Assembly (NCBI GenBank): GCA_031969915.1
Contig: DALYJJ010000004.1
Coordinates: 19,650 to 83,649, forward strand
Reading direction: 5' to 3'
From: DALYJJ01 sp031969915
GTDB lineage: Bacteria; Acidobacteriota; Terriglobia; Bryobacterales; Bryobacteraceae
Length of the DNA: 64,000 nucleotides
The notes beneath the pieces are model-generated. The model had not been told where the DNA came from, ran no database searches, and worked only from the letters and a program-made list of their open reading frames with translations. Shown here in pieces: positions 33,612 to 43,062 of this stretch; within the stretch, counting starts at the first letter, position 1; each line of letters starts with the position of its first letter. Position numbers and translations under genes: made by a program.

Positions 33612-34793
33612 ATGCCGTTCGCCTCCATCGAGGAAGCCCTCGCAGACTTCCGCGCCGGCCGGATGCTGGTGGTGGTCGACGATGAAGACCGCGAGAACGA
33701 AGGCGACCTGACTCTGGCCGCCGAGATGGCCACGCCCGAAGCGATCAATTTCATGGCCGTCCACGGCCGCGGACTGGTGTGCCTGGCGCTGGCGGCGGAC
33801 CTGTGCGAGCGGTTGCGGCTGCCGTTGATGACGCCGAACAATACCTCCAACTTCGGGACGGCGTTCACCGAGTCCATCGACGCGCGCGAGGGGGTCACCA
33901 CGGGCATCTCCGCCGCGGACCGGGCGCACACCATCCGGCTGGCGATGCGGGAAACGACGCGGCCGGAGGATCTGGCCCGGCCGGGACACGTCTTTCCGCT
34001 GCGGGCCCGCGAGGGAGGAGTGTTGGTCCGGGCCGGGCAGACCGAAGCGGCGGTGGATCTGGCGCGGATGTGCGGCCTACGGCCGGGCGGCGTGATCTGC
34101 GAAATCATGAACCCGGACGGGAGCATGTCGCGAGTTCCCGAACTCAAGGAATTCTGTGCGGTCCACGGGCTGAAGATGATTTCTGTAGCCGAATTGATCC
34201 GCTACCGGCTCCAGCATGAACGTTTCGTTCAGCGGACCGGACAGGGAAAAATACAAACGGCTTTCGGTGAGTTCGAGACCTATTCTTATTCAAGTCTCGT
34301 GGACCCGGAACAGCACATCGCGCTCGTTCTAGGAGACGTGTCGGCGCAGGACGAAGTGTTGGTGCGCATGCACTCACACTGCGTCTATGGCGATGTCTTC
34401 GGCTCCACCGAGTGCGACTGCCAGCGGCTGGTTCGCGATTCGCTCCGCCGGATCGCGGAGGAGGGCCGCGGCGTGTTGGTCTACCTGCACCAGACCGGCC
34501 CTGGTCTTCGGCGAGAGCGCGACGCCCAGGGGACTGTGCGGCTGGTTTCGCACTCCCGGGGCTTCATGCACTACGCGACGCCCGACGGACAACGGCTGCT
34601 GCAGCATGAGGTGGGCGTTGGAGCCCAGATCCTTCGCGACCTGGGGCTGCGGCGCATCCGGCTGCTCACCAACCATCCCCGGAAGCTGGTGGGCCTGGAA
34701 GGGTTCGGGATCGAAGTCGCCGGCCAGGCGCCGGTAAACACTGCGCAGGAGCCGGTTGCTAATTCGGCAACCGGGCGTCCGTCTGATGCGTAG
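33612..34793 (+). CDS. ribBA: Bifunctional DHBP synthase / GTP cyclohydrolase II
   Basis: 393 aa from the ATG at 33612; a TTG at 33597 is the alternative. Supplies both precursors of riboflavin. The RibB half (about 1-200) has VVVDDEDRENEGDLTLAAE and GRGLVCLAL, and TPNNTSNFGTAFTESIDARE. The RibA half keeps the zinc site MHSHCVYGDVFGSTECDCQR and RLLTNHPRKL. However, the E. coli segment RQEGRNIGLLNKIRAYAL is replaced by HQTGPGLRRERDAQG, and the C-terminus is short, so Tyr-105/Arg-128 equivalents are not obvious. RibB activity is well supported; RibA activity is less certain. No FMN riboswitch is upstream. Confidence 0.88.
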   Translation: MPFASIEEALADFRAGRMLVVVDDEDRENEGDLTLAAEMATPEAINFMAVHGRGLVCLALAADLCERLRLPLMTPNNTSNFGTAFTESIDAREGVTTGISAADRAHTIRLAMRETTRPEDLARPGHVFPLRAREGGVLVRAGQTEAAVDLARMCGLRPGGVICEIMNPDGSMSRVPELKEFCAVHGLKMISVAELIRYRLQHERFVQRTGQGKIQTAFGEFETYSYSSLVDPEQHIALVLGDVSAQDEVLVRMHSHCVYGDVFGSTECDCQRLVRDSLRRIAEEGRGVLVYLHQTGPGLRRERDAQGTVRLVSHSRGFMHYATPDGQRLLQHEVGVGAQILRDLGLRRIRLLTNHPRKLVGLEGFGIEVAGQAPVNTAQEPVANSATGRPSDA

Positions 34794-34811
34794 GAGAGGA
34801 CAGGATCAAAT

Positions 34812-35771
34812 ATGAAGACCGCACTTGTCGCCGTGTTCGCCGGGCTCTTGTTGGTGGCGGCGCCGGCCGCTGCCGTGGACGCCGAATTGCTGGGAATGGT
34901 GATGCCTGAAGCCCGGTTCGTCGGCGGGGTGAACGTGATGGAGGCAAAGGCCTCGCCGTTCGGCCGCTATCTGCTGACCAAGATTCAGGCGGAAGAGGAC
35001 GAGTTCCGCCGCTTCATCGAGAAGACTGGCTTTGACCCGCGGCAGGACGTTCGCGAGATGCTGGTCGCCTCCACGGGCGAAAAGGACAACGGGTTGGTGC
35101 TGGTTGCAGGCAGCTTCGCCACCGCGCGAATTCTGGCGGCGGCGCGGGTCGAGGGCCTGACGGTGACCAAGTATAAGGACGCGGACATCATCGTCATGCA
35201 GAAGCCGGGCGCCGCGCCGGCCGAGCGGACACCCTGGGTGGCGCTTCTGAACGGCACCGTCGCGGTGGTGGGGGAACAGGGGTTGGTGAAAGGTGCCATC
35301 GACCGCCGGGGCAGCATCTCCCTGAAGGCATCCCTCGCGCAGAGCGCCCGGAACTGGAGCACGCAGTATCACGCCTGGATGACCACCGATCAGCCGGCGG
35401 CGAAGCTGGGTTCCGCTCCCACCGCGCCGGGTACGCCGTCAACCAACCCGGTGCGCCCGGAGTATCTCCAGGCGATTGACGAGGCGAGCGGCGGCATCAA
35501 GTTCGGCTCGCAGATGGTGGATATCGCGAGCGAAGCGCTGGCGCGCACGGAACGCGACGCGCAAGCGCTGGTGGACGTGGCCCGCTTCCTGGCTACGCTC
35601 GCGGCGGGCCAGCAGCAAATGCCTCCGGCGGTGGCCGCCTTGCTGCAATCCATGCAGGTTCGCAACGACGGAAAGACCTTCCGCATGTCGGCCAGCATGC
35701 CGGAAGCTGACTTGGAGAAGTTACTCGAAACGCCGAAACGGCCGGCGTCGAAGTCGGCCGCCGTGCGCTAA
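34812..35771 (+). CDS. Exported protein of unknown function
   Basis: 319 aa, signal peptide MKTALVAVFAGLLLVAAPAAA. The mature part has ELLGMVMPEARFVGGVNVMEAK and FGRYLLTKIQAEEDEFRRFI near the start. A linker rich in Ala, Pro and Thr lies at about 195-215. The Met-rich end is QQQMPPAVAALLQSMQVRNDGKTFRMSASMPEADLEKLL. The pattern recalls periplasmic solute-domain proteins seen in Acidobacteria, sometimes annotated only as hypothetical. It follows ribBA by 18 nt and may share its transcript. A large inverted repeat follows. Confidence 0.65.
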   Translation: MKTALVAVFAGLLLVAAPAAAVDAELLGMVMPEARFVGGVNVMEAKASPFGRYLLTKIQAEEDEFRRFIEKTGFDPRQDVREMLVASTGEKDNGLVLVAGSFATARILAAARVEGLTVTKYKDADIIVMQKPGAAPAERTPWVALLNGTVAVVGEQGLVKGAIDRRGSISLKASLAQSARNWSTQYHAWMTTDQPAAKLGSAPTAPGTPSTNPVRPEYLQAIDEASGGIKFGSQMVDIASEALARTERDAQALVDVARFLATLAAGQQQMPPAVAALLQSMQVRNDGKTFRMSASMPEADLEKLLETPKRPASKSAAVR

Positions 35772-35794
35772 CTCAACATAACTTGCAGGCCCCT

Positions 35795-35838
35795 CCGAAG
35801 CCCCGGTGATCGCTCGTTTCGAGCGGCCGGGGCTTCGG
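35795..35838 (+). terminator. Strong two-part hairpin
   Basis: CCGAAGCCCCGG (35795-35806) pairs with CCGGGGCTTCGG (35827-35838), and inside it CGCTCG pairs with CGAGCG around a TTT loop. This 18-bp interrupted stem lies 24 nt after the preceding stop. Only a short GTTTCG follows, so it may be a terminator with a poor T run or a transcript-stabilising hairpin. Confidence 0.6.
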
Positions 35839-35905
35839 CGTTTCGGGAGGCAATGCAAAGCTACCGAATGTAAGCGATATCAATGCGATTCGTCCGTTTT
35901 TTGAG

Positions 35906-35934
35906 TTGCCCCGCCTCGAAGCCGGACTTATAAT
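35906..35934 (+). promoter_or_regulatory. Sigma-70-type promoter for NHL protein
   Basis: TTGCCC (35906-35911), 17-nt spacer, perfect TATAAT (35929-35934). Transcription would start near 35941, about 36 nt before the ATG at 35977. Confidence 0.7.
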
Positions 35935-35976
35935 CGGCGTGTCAGACCTGATTATCCTGTTTTGTAACACAGCGAC

Positions 35977-38900
35977 ATGCTCTCACGAATCGTCAGTCCC
36001 ATCTTGTTGTTCGTTTTACTGGATATCGCCTCGCCTCTTTTCGGGCAGGACTACTGGGCCGTCCCCGTAGCGGGCCGGACTCGCTTCCAGGAAGGCGGGC
36101 AGGTAGCAGCGACGCCGCTCCGGGCCCCGACCGCGGTGGTCCGGGATCGCACTGGTAACCTCTACATAGCCGATCGCTACGACGCGCGCATTCTTCGGGT
36201 AAGTCCCACGGGAGTCGTGACAACCTATGCGGGCACGGGTTTCAGCGGCTTTACCGGGGACGGAGGACCCGCCAACATGGCCCGGATCGGAGCGCAAGTT
36301 ACGGGGATGGCGATAGACCGCGACGGGACGCTCTATTTCGCCGACACGGACAATTATCGTGTCCGAAAAATCACACCGGCGGGAGTCATTTCCACGGTTA
36401 TCGGCACCGGCCGGCCACAGTTCAACGCGAACTTCATCGAAGGCGGTCCGGCGACGGCCTCGGTGATCACGCCTTGGTCGGTGGCGCTCGATGGGCAAGG
36501 GAACTTGTATGTGTCCGACGCCTCCATCTGGATCTCGTTGGCGGTCGGCAGCGGCGTCGAATTGGGTCTTCGCTTTTCGGTTCGCAAGATCGACCTCCGC
36601 GGCAACGTGACCACGGTTGCGGGAGGCGGCCCACCGGAGTTTCGGGGCGATGGAGGTCCCGCCAAGGACGCCCGGGTGGGGGACGTGGAGGGCCTGGCCG
36701 TGGACGCGGCGGGGAACCTCTACCTGTCGGACGCCGGTAATTTCCGCGTTCGAAAGGTATCGGTGGACGGCGTTATCACGACCATTGCCGGTAACGGACA
36801 AGGCGCTTACAGCAGCGACAATACCTTTGCGACGGGCACCGGCCTGACGCCGGCCGGACTCGCGGTGGACGCGAATGGGGACGTCTATGTCGCCGATGAG
36901 GCCGCGTCGCGAATTCGACGGATCGACGCTCGCACAGGCCTCATCGCAACCGTGGCCGGTTCCGCGACGTTCGGCTTCCAGGGCGATGGCGGGCTGCCCA
37001 CTAATGCGCGGCTGGCCCGGCCGAGCGATGTGTTTCTGACTGCGCCGGGCGAGTTTCTGATCGCGGACACTTTGAACGGGAGGGTCAGGCGGGTGGCGCG
37101 CGCGACGATCGATACAGTGGCGGGGGCCGGCGACGGCGCGGGGGGATTGGCTGCTGAAGCGTTCCTGAACCAACCGACGATGGCGATCGCCGATCCGCAA
37201 GGCGGCGTCTTGATTGCCGACCGGCGCAACCACTCGCTGCGGCGGGTCAGCCCGACGGGGCAGATCGCGCGGTACGCGGGCGACGGCTATCCCGGCTTTT
37301 GGGACGGCACGTCGTCGCTCGCCCTGTTCCAGAGCCCAATGGCCATGGTGAGCGACCAGTCGGGGGCCATCTACGTAGCGGACACGGAAAACCATCGCAT
37401 CCGGAAGATCGCAAACGGCGTTGTGACCACGATCGCGGGCACCGGCGTGAGCGGGTTTTCCGGCGACGGCGGCGCGGCCACGGGAGCACGTCTGTCCTAT
37501 CCCACCGGGGTGGCGACAGACGCTCTCTTCAACATCTACATTGCCGACTGGGGGAACAGCCGCGTACGGCGGATCGCGCCGAACGGCGTGATTACCACGG
37601 TGGCGGGCAACGGCCGGTGGCAGTTCGTCGCCGACGGCATGCAGGCAACTGTGGCGCAGGTGGATCCCTTCGCCGTCGCGGTGAGCCGAACGGGCGAGAT
37701 GTTCATTGCCGATCGGGACAACCATCGGATCCGCCGGGTGGATCTTTCTGGAGTGATCTCCACTGCGGCGGGTAGCTCTCCCGGCTTCAGCGGAGATGGC
37801 GGGGCGGCGGCGGCAGCCCGGCTGTTCTCGCCCTCCGGCGTGGCCTTCGATAGCGACGGGAATCTGTTTATCGCCGACTACGACAACTTCCGCGTACGGC
37901 GGATTGACACGCGGGGAACGATCACGACCATCGCGGGGAACGGCCTGCCGCGCACTGTGGACGAGGGAGGGCCGGCCCTGCAGGTTGGGATCGATCCGTT
38001 CTCCGTGTCGGTGGATTCGAGAGGCAACCTGTTCATCGCGGAGCCGTTCAACGACCGCGTCCGCCGGATCTACCCGCGCACGGTTTCGGCCGCGGCCGCT
38101 GCCTCCGCAGTGCAGCTTGCGGGAACAACCGGCCAAGCCATCAGCGATCCGCTGGTAGTGCGCATCGTGGACACCACAGGAGCGCCCATGCAGGGCGTGC
38201 GAGTGCGGTTCGCCGTGACCTCGGGCGCGGCGCGGCTGGACCCCGCCGAGGCGGTGACCGACGCGTCGGGCCTGGCGCGTTCGACCGTCCTGCTGGGAGA
38301 CACGCCGGGCGAGGTGGTAGTGACCGCGACGGTAGCGGGCATCGCACCGGTCACATTCCGGATCACGGTGACGGCGGCGCGACCCGGTCCCCGCATCGAC
38401 CCTGGCGGCGTGGTGGGCGCCGGGCTCACCCGGCCGCCCGTTCGCGCTTTGACTCCGAAGGGACTGATGACGATCTTTGGGCAGAACTTCTTCGCTGGTA
38501 CTGCCATTCGACAGGTCACCGAGGCGGACTATGAGAACGGACGCGTGCCGGCGCGCTTCGCCGGTGTCTGCGTGCAGGTGGGCGAGGTGCGGGCACCGAT
38601 CCTCGTGGTCACCGCGACCCAGATCACCTTTCAGTCTCCGCGCGTGCCCCCGGGGACTACCGCCGTTCCGGTACGCGTCATCACGGCCTGCGGGACTGCC
38701 GACGAGCAGCGAAGTGCGCCGGAGACCGTGGAGGTGCGCTCCGCCGCGCCGGAATTCTTCTACTTCCTGCAACGGTCCGACGGCACGAATCCGGTGGCCG
38801 CGGCGAACGCCGTTACCGGACGCTACGTGGGCTTGCCGGGGATGATTTCAGGCGTGGAGTTCGCGCCCGCCCAACCGGGCGACGTCCTCACCGTGTATCT

Positions 38901-39171
38901 CACCGGAGTGGGCCAGACGAATCCCGACTTCGAACCGGGCGAGGCCGGCGACCGCGCCGCCCGCGCCACGGGAGCCGTTCGGGTTTGGATTGGCCAGACG
39001 GAACTGGCGGCGGAGGATGTTCTGTACACCGGCATCACGCCGTTCAGCCCGGGGCTGTACCAGCTCAATCTGCGCGTGCCGGCGGGTACCGGGGATGGCG
39101 ATCATCGCCTGCTGATCTCCGTGGATGGAGCGCAGTCGCCGCCCCCGGCGGTGTTGATCGTCCGGCGCTAA
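35977..39171 (+). CDS. NHL-repeat exported protein with Ig-like and Solibacter C-terminal domains
   Basis: 1064 aa. Signal peptide MLSRIVSPILLFVLLDIASPLFGQ. Residues about 30-700 hold roughly ten or more NHL propeller units of the form 'P.gva.d..GnlyiaD..n.rvRri...G.itTvAG.G..gf.GDGg.a..A.l'. A bacterial Ig-like (Big) domain follows at about 710-800 (VVRIVDTTGAPMQGVRVRFAVT). The last 250 residues match the Solibacter-type C-terminal domain, with LMTIFGQNFF, VCVQVGEVRAPILVV, PGDVLTVYLTGVGQTNP and LYQLNLRVP. Probably a secreted or surface binding protein. This C-terminal domain is the strongest taxonomic clue in the window. Confidence 0.92.
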   Translation: MLSRIVSPILLFVLLDIASPLFGQDYWAVPVAGRTRFQEGGQVAATPLRAPTAVVRDRTGNLYIADRYDARILRVSPTGVVTTYAGTGFSGFTGDGGPANMARIGAQVTGMAIDRDGTLYFADTDNYRVRKITPAGVISTVIGTGRPQFNANFIEGGPATASVITPWSVALDGQGNLYVSDASIWISLAVGSGVELGLRFSVRKIDLRGNVTTVAGGGPPEFRGDGGPAKDARVGDVEGLAVDAAGNLYLSDAGNFRVRKVSVDGVITTIAGNGQGAYSSDNTFATGTGLTPAGLAVDANGDVYVADEAASRIRRIDARTGLIATVAGSATFGFQGDGGLPTNARLARPSDVFLTAPGEFLIADTLNGRVRRVARATIDTVAGAGDGAGGLAAEAFLNQPTMAIADPQGGVLIADRRNHSLRRVSPTGQIARYAGDGYPGFWDGTSSLALFQSPMAMVSDQSGAIYVADTENHRIRKIANGVVTTIAGTGVSGFSGDGGAATGARLSYPTGVATDALFNIYIADWGNSRVRRIAPNGVITTVAGNGRWQFVADGMQATVAQVDPFAVAVSRTGEMFIADRDNHRIRRVDLSGVISTAAGSSPGFSGDGGAAAAARLFSPSGVAFDSDGNLFIADYDNFRVRRIDTRGTITTIAGNGLPRTVDEGGPALQVGIDPFSVSVDSRGNLFIAEPFNDRVRRIYPRTVSAAAAASAVQLAGTTGQAISDPLVVRIVDTTGAPMQGVRVRFAVTSGAARLDPAEAVTDASGLARSTVLLGDTPGEVVVTATVAGIAPVTFRITVTAARPGPRIDPGGVVGAGLTRPPVRALTPKGLMTIFGQNFFAGTAIRQVTEADYENGRVPARFAGVCVQVGEVRAPILVVTATQITFQSPRVPPGTTAVPVRVITACGTADEQRSAPETVEVRSAAPEFFYFLQRSDGTNPVAAANAVTGRYVGLPGMISGVEFAPAQPGDVLTVYLTGVGQTNPDFEPGEAGDRAARATGAVRVWIGQTELAAEDVLYTGITPFSPGLYQLNLRVPAGTGDGDHRLLISVDGAQSPPPAVLIVRR

Positions 39172-39250
39172 CGGGGGCCGTCCTCACGGGCTCGCGACAG
39201 GTGGCGGAGCGGCGCCGCCACCTGTGATCCAATACGCAAGTGAGGCGGAT

Positions 39251-41326
39251 ATGACACTCCTTCGACGTTCCGTTCTGGCGGCGGTGATGGCTCTTCCGGC
39301 GCTGGCGCAAATGGCCGCGCCGATTCGGCCCCCGGCCACTCCTTTGCTTGGCCACGATCCGTATTTCAGCGTGTGGTCGGCCGCTGACGAACTGACCGCC
39401 CAGACAACGAAACACTGGACCGGCACCGAGCAGCCTCTCACCGGGCTGATTGGAATCGACGGCAAGGTGCGCCGGTTCCTGGGCGTGACGCCCCGATGGG
39501 CGGAGCCGATCCCGGAACTGCGGCAGACGGCGCGAGGGCTGACTCCCACGCGCACGCTCTACTCATTCGAGGGCGAGGGCGTCCGGCTGGACGTGACGTT
39601 CCTCACACCCGCACTGGCGGGCGATCTGGAGGCGCTCGCGCGCCCCGTGACCTACATCGCGTTCGACGTGCGTTCGGCCGATGGGAAGCCGCACCGGGTG
39701 CGTCTCTATGTCGACGCGGCCAGCCACCTGGCCGTCGATACGCCGGCGCAACGGGCGATGTGGGGACGATTCCGGGTGGGCAGCGTCGAGGCCATCCGCT
39801 TGGGGAGCGTGGATCAGAAGATGCTCTCCCGGTCGGGCGACAATCTGCGCATTGACTGGGGGTACTTCTACCTGGCCGCGCCCGAGCCGGCCATCACGCT
39901 GGGCATTACCGCGCAAGGGCGCGCTCGCTACCTGAATACGCTTGAGTTGCCGCGGCCGCGCGACCTGGAAATGCCGGAGCAGACCGACCGCAGCGTGGCG
40001 GTGGCGGCGATCGCGATGGACCTCGAGGTTCCCGCCGCAGGCAATGTCAGCCGATACTTAGTAACTGCCTACGACGACATCTACTCGCTCGAGTATTTCA
40101 AACGGCCCTTGCGCCCCTATTGGCGCCGCAACCGCGCCGGCGCCGAGGAACTACTGACGAGTGCCGTTCAGGACTTTCCCGCTTTGCAGCAACGCTGCGA
40201 ACGGTTCGACGAGGAACTAACCGTGGACTTAGTCCGCGTGGGCGGCCCGCGGTACGCCGCGATCGCGATTCTGGCCTACCGGCAAACGCTGTTTGCGCAC
40301 AAACTGGCGGCGGACTTCGACGGCACGGCGCTGCACTTCTCGAAGGAGAACTTTTCAAACGGTTGCATGGGAACGGTGGACGTGATCTATCCCGCCGCGC
40401 CGATGTTCCTGCTGCTGAGTCCGAAGCTGCTGGAAGCCCAGTTGCGGCCGGTGCTCGATTACGCCCGGTCCGGCCGCTGGAAGTGGCCCTACGCGCCGCA
40501 CGACCTCGGGCAGTACCCGCTGGCCAACGGACAGGTGTACGGAGGAGGCGAGGAGACCGAGGACCGCCAGATGCCCGTCGAGGAGAGCGGTAACATGCTC
40601 ATCCTGCTTGGCGCGCTGGCGAAGGTGAACGGAAACGCCGAGTTCAGCCGCCCCTATTGGCCCATCCTCACGCGTTGGGCTGAGTTTCTCGCCGAAAAGG
40701 GAATGGACCCGGATAACCAGCTCAGCACCGACGATTTCGCGGGCCATCTGGCGCATAACACGAACCTCTCCATCAAAGCCATCCTGGGCCTGGGAAGTTA
40801 TGCGCTGCTCGGCGACGCGCTGGGACAGAAGGAGCAAGCCGCGAAGTACCGTAAGCTGGCGCGCGAGTTCGCTGCGAAATGGCCGGAGATGGCCCAGGAT
40901 GGGGACCACTACCGCCTCGCCTTCGACAAGCAGGGCACGTGGAGCCAGAAGTACAACCTGGTCTGGGACCGGCTGCTCGACTTGAACCTCTTCGACCCGG
41001 GGATCGCGCGCAAAGAGATGGCCTACTATCTGAAGCGCCAGAACACGTATGGACTGCCGCTCGACAACCGCGCCGACTACACGAAGCTGGATTGGATTCT
41101 GTGGACGGCCACCATGGCCGAGCGGCAAGCGGACTTCGATGCGCTGGTGGACCCGGTGTACCGTTTCCTGAACGAGACACCGGATCGCGTGCCGATGACC
41201 GACTGGTACATGACGAGCACTGGCAAACAGCGCGGGTTCCAGGCGCGTTCGGTGGTGGGCGGCGTATTCATCAAGATGCTTGCCGATCGCGAGGCATGGA
41301 AGAAGTGGGCGGGCCGGGCGAAGTAG
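39251..41326 (+). CDS. Glutaminase A-like exported protein (DUF5127/DUF4965/DUF1793)
   Basis: 691 aa from the ATG at 39251 (GAGGCGG upstream). Signal peptide MTLLRRSVLAAVMALPALAQ. Family blocks: PLLGHDPYFSVWSAADELT and TKHWTGTEQPLTGLIGIDG (N-terminal domain), YAAIAILAYRQTLFAHKLAAD, EENFSNGCMGTVDVIYPAAP-type central block, and RWKWPYAPHDLGQYPLANGQ with EDRQMPVEESGNMLILLGAL. These match the fungal/bacterial glutaminase A family, whose bacterial members are mostly untested and have a (alpha/alpha)6-type core. Glutamine deamidation is possible; glycan-related activity cannot be excluded. Confidence 0.85.
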   Translation: MTLLRRSVLAAVMALPALAQMAAPIRPPATPLLGHDPYFSVWSAADELTAQTTKHWTGTEQPLTGLIGIDGKVRRFLGVTPRWAEPIPELRQTARGLTPTRTLYSFEGEGVRLDVTFLTPALAGDLEALARPVTYIAFDVRSADGKPHRVRLYVDAASHLAVDTPAQRAMWGRFRVGSVEAIRLGSVDQKMLSRSGDNLRIDWGYFYLAAPEPAITLGITAQGRARYLNTLELPRPRDLEMPEQTDRSVAVAAIAMDLEVPAAGNVSRYLVTAYDDIYSLEYFKRPLRPYWRRNRAGAEELLTSAVQDFPALQQRCERFDEELTVDLVRVGGPRYAAIAILAYRQTLFAHKLAADFDGTALHFSKENFSNGCMGTVDVIYPAAPMFLLLSPKLLEAQLRPVLDYARSGRWKWPYAPHDLGQYPLANGQVYGGGEETEDRQMPVEESGNMLILLGALAKVNGNAEFSRPYWPILTRWAEFLAEKGMDPDNQLSTDDFAGHLAHNTNLSIKAILGLGSYALLGDALGQKEQAAKYRKLAREFAAKWPEMAQDGDHYRLAFDKQGTWSQKYNLVWDRLLDLNLFDPGIARKEMAYYLKRQNTYGLPLDNRADYTKLDWILWTATMAERQADFDALVDPVYRFLNETPDRVPMTDWYMTSTGKQRGFQARSVVGGVFIKMLADREAWKKWAGRAK

Positions 41327-41335
41327 GCGCCCGGC

Positions 41336-41905
41336 TCACTTCCCTTTCGCGCGGTCCATGTACTTCATGGTGCGCAGGTCAAGGCGAATCGCATCGCCCG
41401 TCTTGATGAACTGCGGAACCATCACTTCAAGACCGTTCGCCAGGACCGCCGGTTTCCAGGTGGAGTCGGTCCCGCCTGTGTGCGCCGGCGGCGTCGTTTC
41501 CGTTACCGGGAGTTCGAGGATATCGGGGAAGGTGACGTTCACGGGGCGCTCACCGAGGAACTCGACCGAGACGGCCATGTCGGGGATCAGAAGCCGCGCG
41601 CGTTCGCCGAGGAGTGCGTTGGGGATGTCTGCCTGTTCGGCGGTGTCGAGGTGCATGAAGACCGAGTAGTCCTCGTCGGAGTAGAGGAAGTTCATGGGCT
41701 TGATCTCGAGCGCGAGTTCTTCGAGTTTCAACTCGGCGCGGAAGCTGTGCTCCCATTGCGTGCCGGTGTCGAGGTTCAGCAAACGCACGTGCGCGACGCC
41801 GCCCATTTTTCCCTGGCCGGGGTGGTAGTCGGCGGCGAGGACTTTCCAAGGGTGGCTCTCGTAGCGGATGGCCATACCGCTTCGGAGTTGCGATGCGGGC
41901 ACCAT
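41336..41905 (-). CDS. efp: Elongation factor P
   Basis: 189 aa. Rescues ribosomes stalled at polyproline. KOW-like N-domain (MAIRYESHPWKVLAADY), OB domain (NFLYSDEDYSVFMHLDTAEQ) and C-terminal domain ending DAIRLDLRTMKYMDRAK all match EF-P. The tip loop that contacts the peptidyl-tRNA reads HPGQGKMGG, two residues longer than E. coli KPGKGQ. Lys-33 rather than the residue aligned with E. coli Lys-34 is the likely tip. No epmA, epmB or earP gene is nearby. Confidence 0.95.
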   Translation of the reverse strand: MVPASQLRSGMAIRYESHPWKVLAADYHPGQGKMGGVAHVRLLNLDTGTQWEHSFRAELKLEELALEIKPMNFLYSDEDYSVFMHLDTAEQADIPNALLGERARLLIPDMAVSVEFLGERPVNVTFPDILELPVTETTPPAHTGGTDSTWKPAVLANGLEVMVPQFIKTGDAIRLDLRTMKYMDRAKGK

Positions 41906-41999
41906 GCCGGAGGGATATCACCGGACGGCGCCGCGCGCAAGGGTGAGGCAGTCATTGCCGCGCCTCGGTACTGAGTAGTAACGTGAGACTTCATCCGCC

Positions 42000-43036
42000 A
42001 TGGTCACGATCAAGGATGTCGCGCGCAAAGCCAAGGTCAGCATCGCTACGGTCTCGCATGTGCTGTCGGGCTCGGGCCGGATCGGCGAAAAGACCCGCGA
42101 GCGCGTAAAGCGGGCGGCGGCGGCGCTCGACTACCGGCCGAACCTGATCGCGCGCAGCTTGAAGTCGCGCCGCACACACACCATCGGGATGGTGATCTCG
42201 GACATCACCAACCCATTCTTTCCGGAAGTGGTGCGGGGCGCGGAAGACGCGGCGACGGCGCGGGGATACCTGCTGAGCACGTTCAACACGGATGACCGGC
42301 CGGAGCGCGAGCGGCAGGTGTTCAAGGTGCTCCACACGCGGCGGATGGACGGGGTTCTGCTGGTGGTGGCCCTGGAGCGGGGGCCGATTCCGCACGTCGA
42401 GGAGACGGTGGAATCGGGAACGCCGGTGGTCTGCCTGGACCGGCGTCCGCAGGGGCTGGCGGCGGACACGGTGATGGTGGACAACGCCGCCGGAGTGCGC
42501 CTCGGCGTGGCGCACTTGATCGAGCGGGGCCACCGGCGGATCGCCTATATCGGCGGCGCTCCCAGCATGTACATCGCGCCGGAGCGCCTGCGTGCGCTCG
42601 AATTTCCAATGACCAACGGCAGCAAGCNNNNNNNNNNGTATCGGCGATGAGCGCGGCGGGGCTGCCGGCGCGTATCGTGCACGGCGACTTCCGCCGGGAG
42701 TCGGGGCATCGGGCGGCGCTTGAGCTTCTCACATCGAAAGAGCGGCCCGACGCGTTGTTCGTCGCCAACCTGCTGATGACCGTGGGGGCGCTCGAGGCCG
42801 CACGCAGCCTGTCGCTATCCACTCCGCAACATTTCGGGCTGGTGACGTTCGATTCGGTCGCCCTGCTGAGCGGATTCGGCCCCGACCTCACCACCGTGGT
42901 TCAGCCGACCTACGAACTCGGCTACCAGGGCGCGAACCTGCTGCTCGACCGGATCGAAGGCGAGCGCAAGTCCGCGCCGGTGGTGATCAAGCTGCCGTGC
43001 CAGCTGAAGGTCGGCGACTCCTCGCGCCCGCGCTGA
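42000..43036 (+). CDS. LacI-family transcriptional regulator, interrupted by assembly gap
   Basis: Helix-turn-helix at residues 1-50 (MVTIKDVARKAKVSIATVSHVLSG), followed by the periplasmic-binding-protein-like sensor domain (HTIGMVISDITNPFFPEVVRG, MDGVLLVVAL, CLDRRPQG, GHRRIAYIGG). Ten N at 42628-42637 interrupt the gene and the frame shifts across them. The second half resumes at 42638 with VSAMSAAGLPARIVHGDF, LFVANLLMTVGAL and GLVTFD, ending LKVGDSSRPR. About 30 nt just before the gap do not fit the family and are probably extra. A sugar-responsive repressor; it could control the adjacent TonB receptor, but no operator is identified. Confidence 0.88.
42628..42637. other. Scaffold gap (10 N)
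   Basis: Ten ambiguous bases mark a contig join inside the LacI-family gene. The family expects only a few residues between ERLRA and VSAMSAAGLP, so the gap may be an overlap or misjoin rather than missing DNA. Confidence 0.98.
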
Positions 43037-43062
43037 GCCACCGCCGGGGCCACACAAGCGAA

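Noticed and set aside
36016..38772. 918-codon open frame on the minus strand across the NHL gene
   Set aside because: Arg/His/Gly-rich translation with no domain and exactly antisense to a clear repeat protein; an effect of GC-rich codon use.
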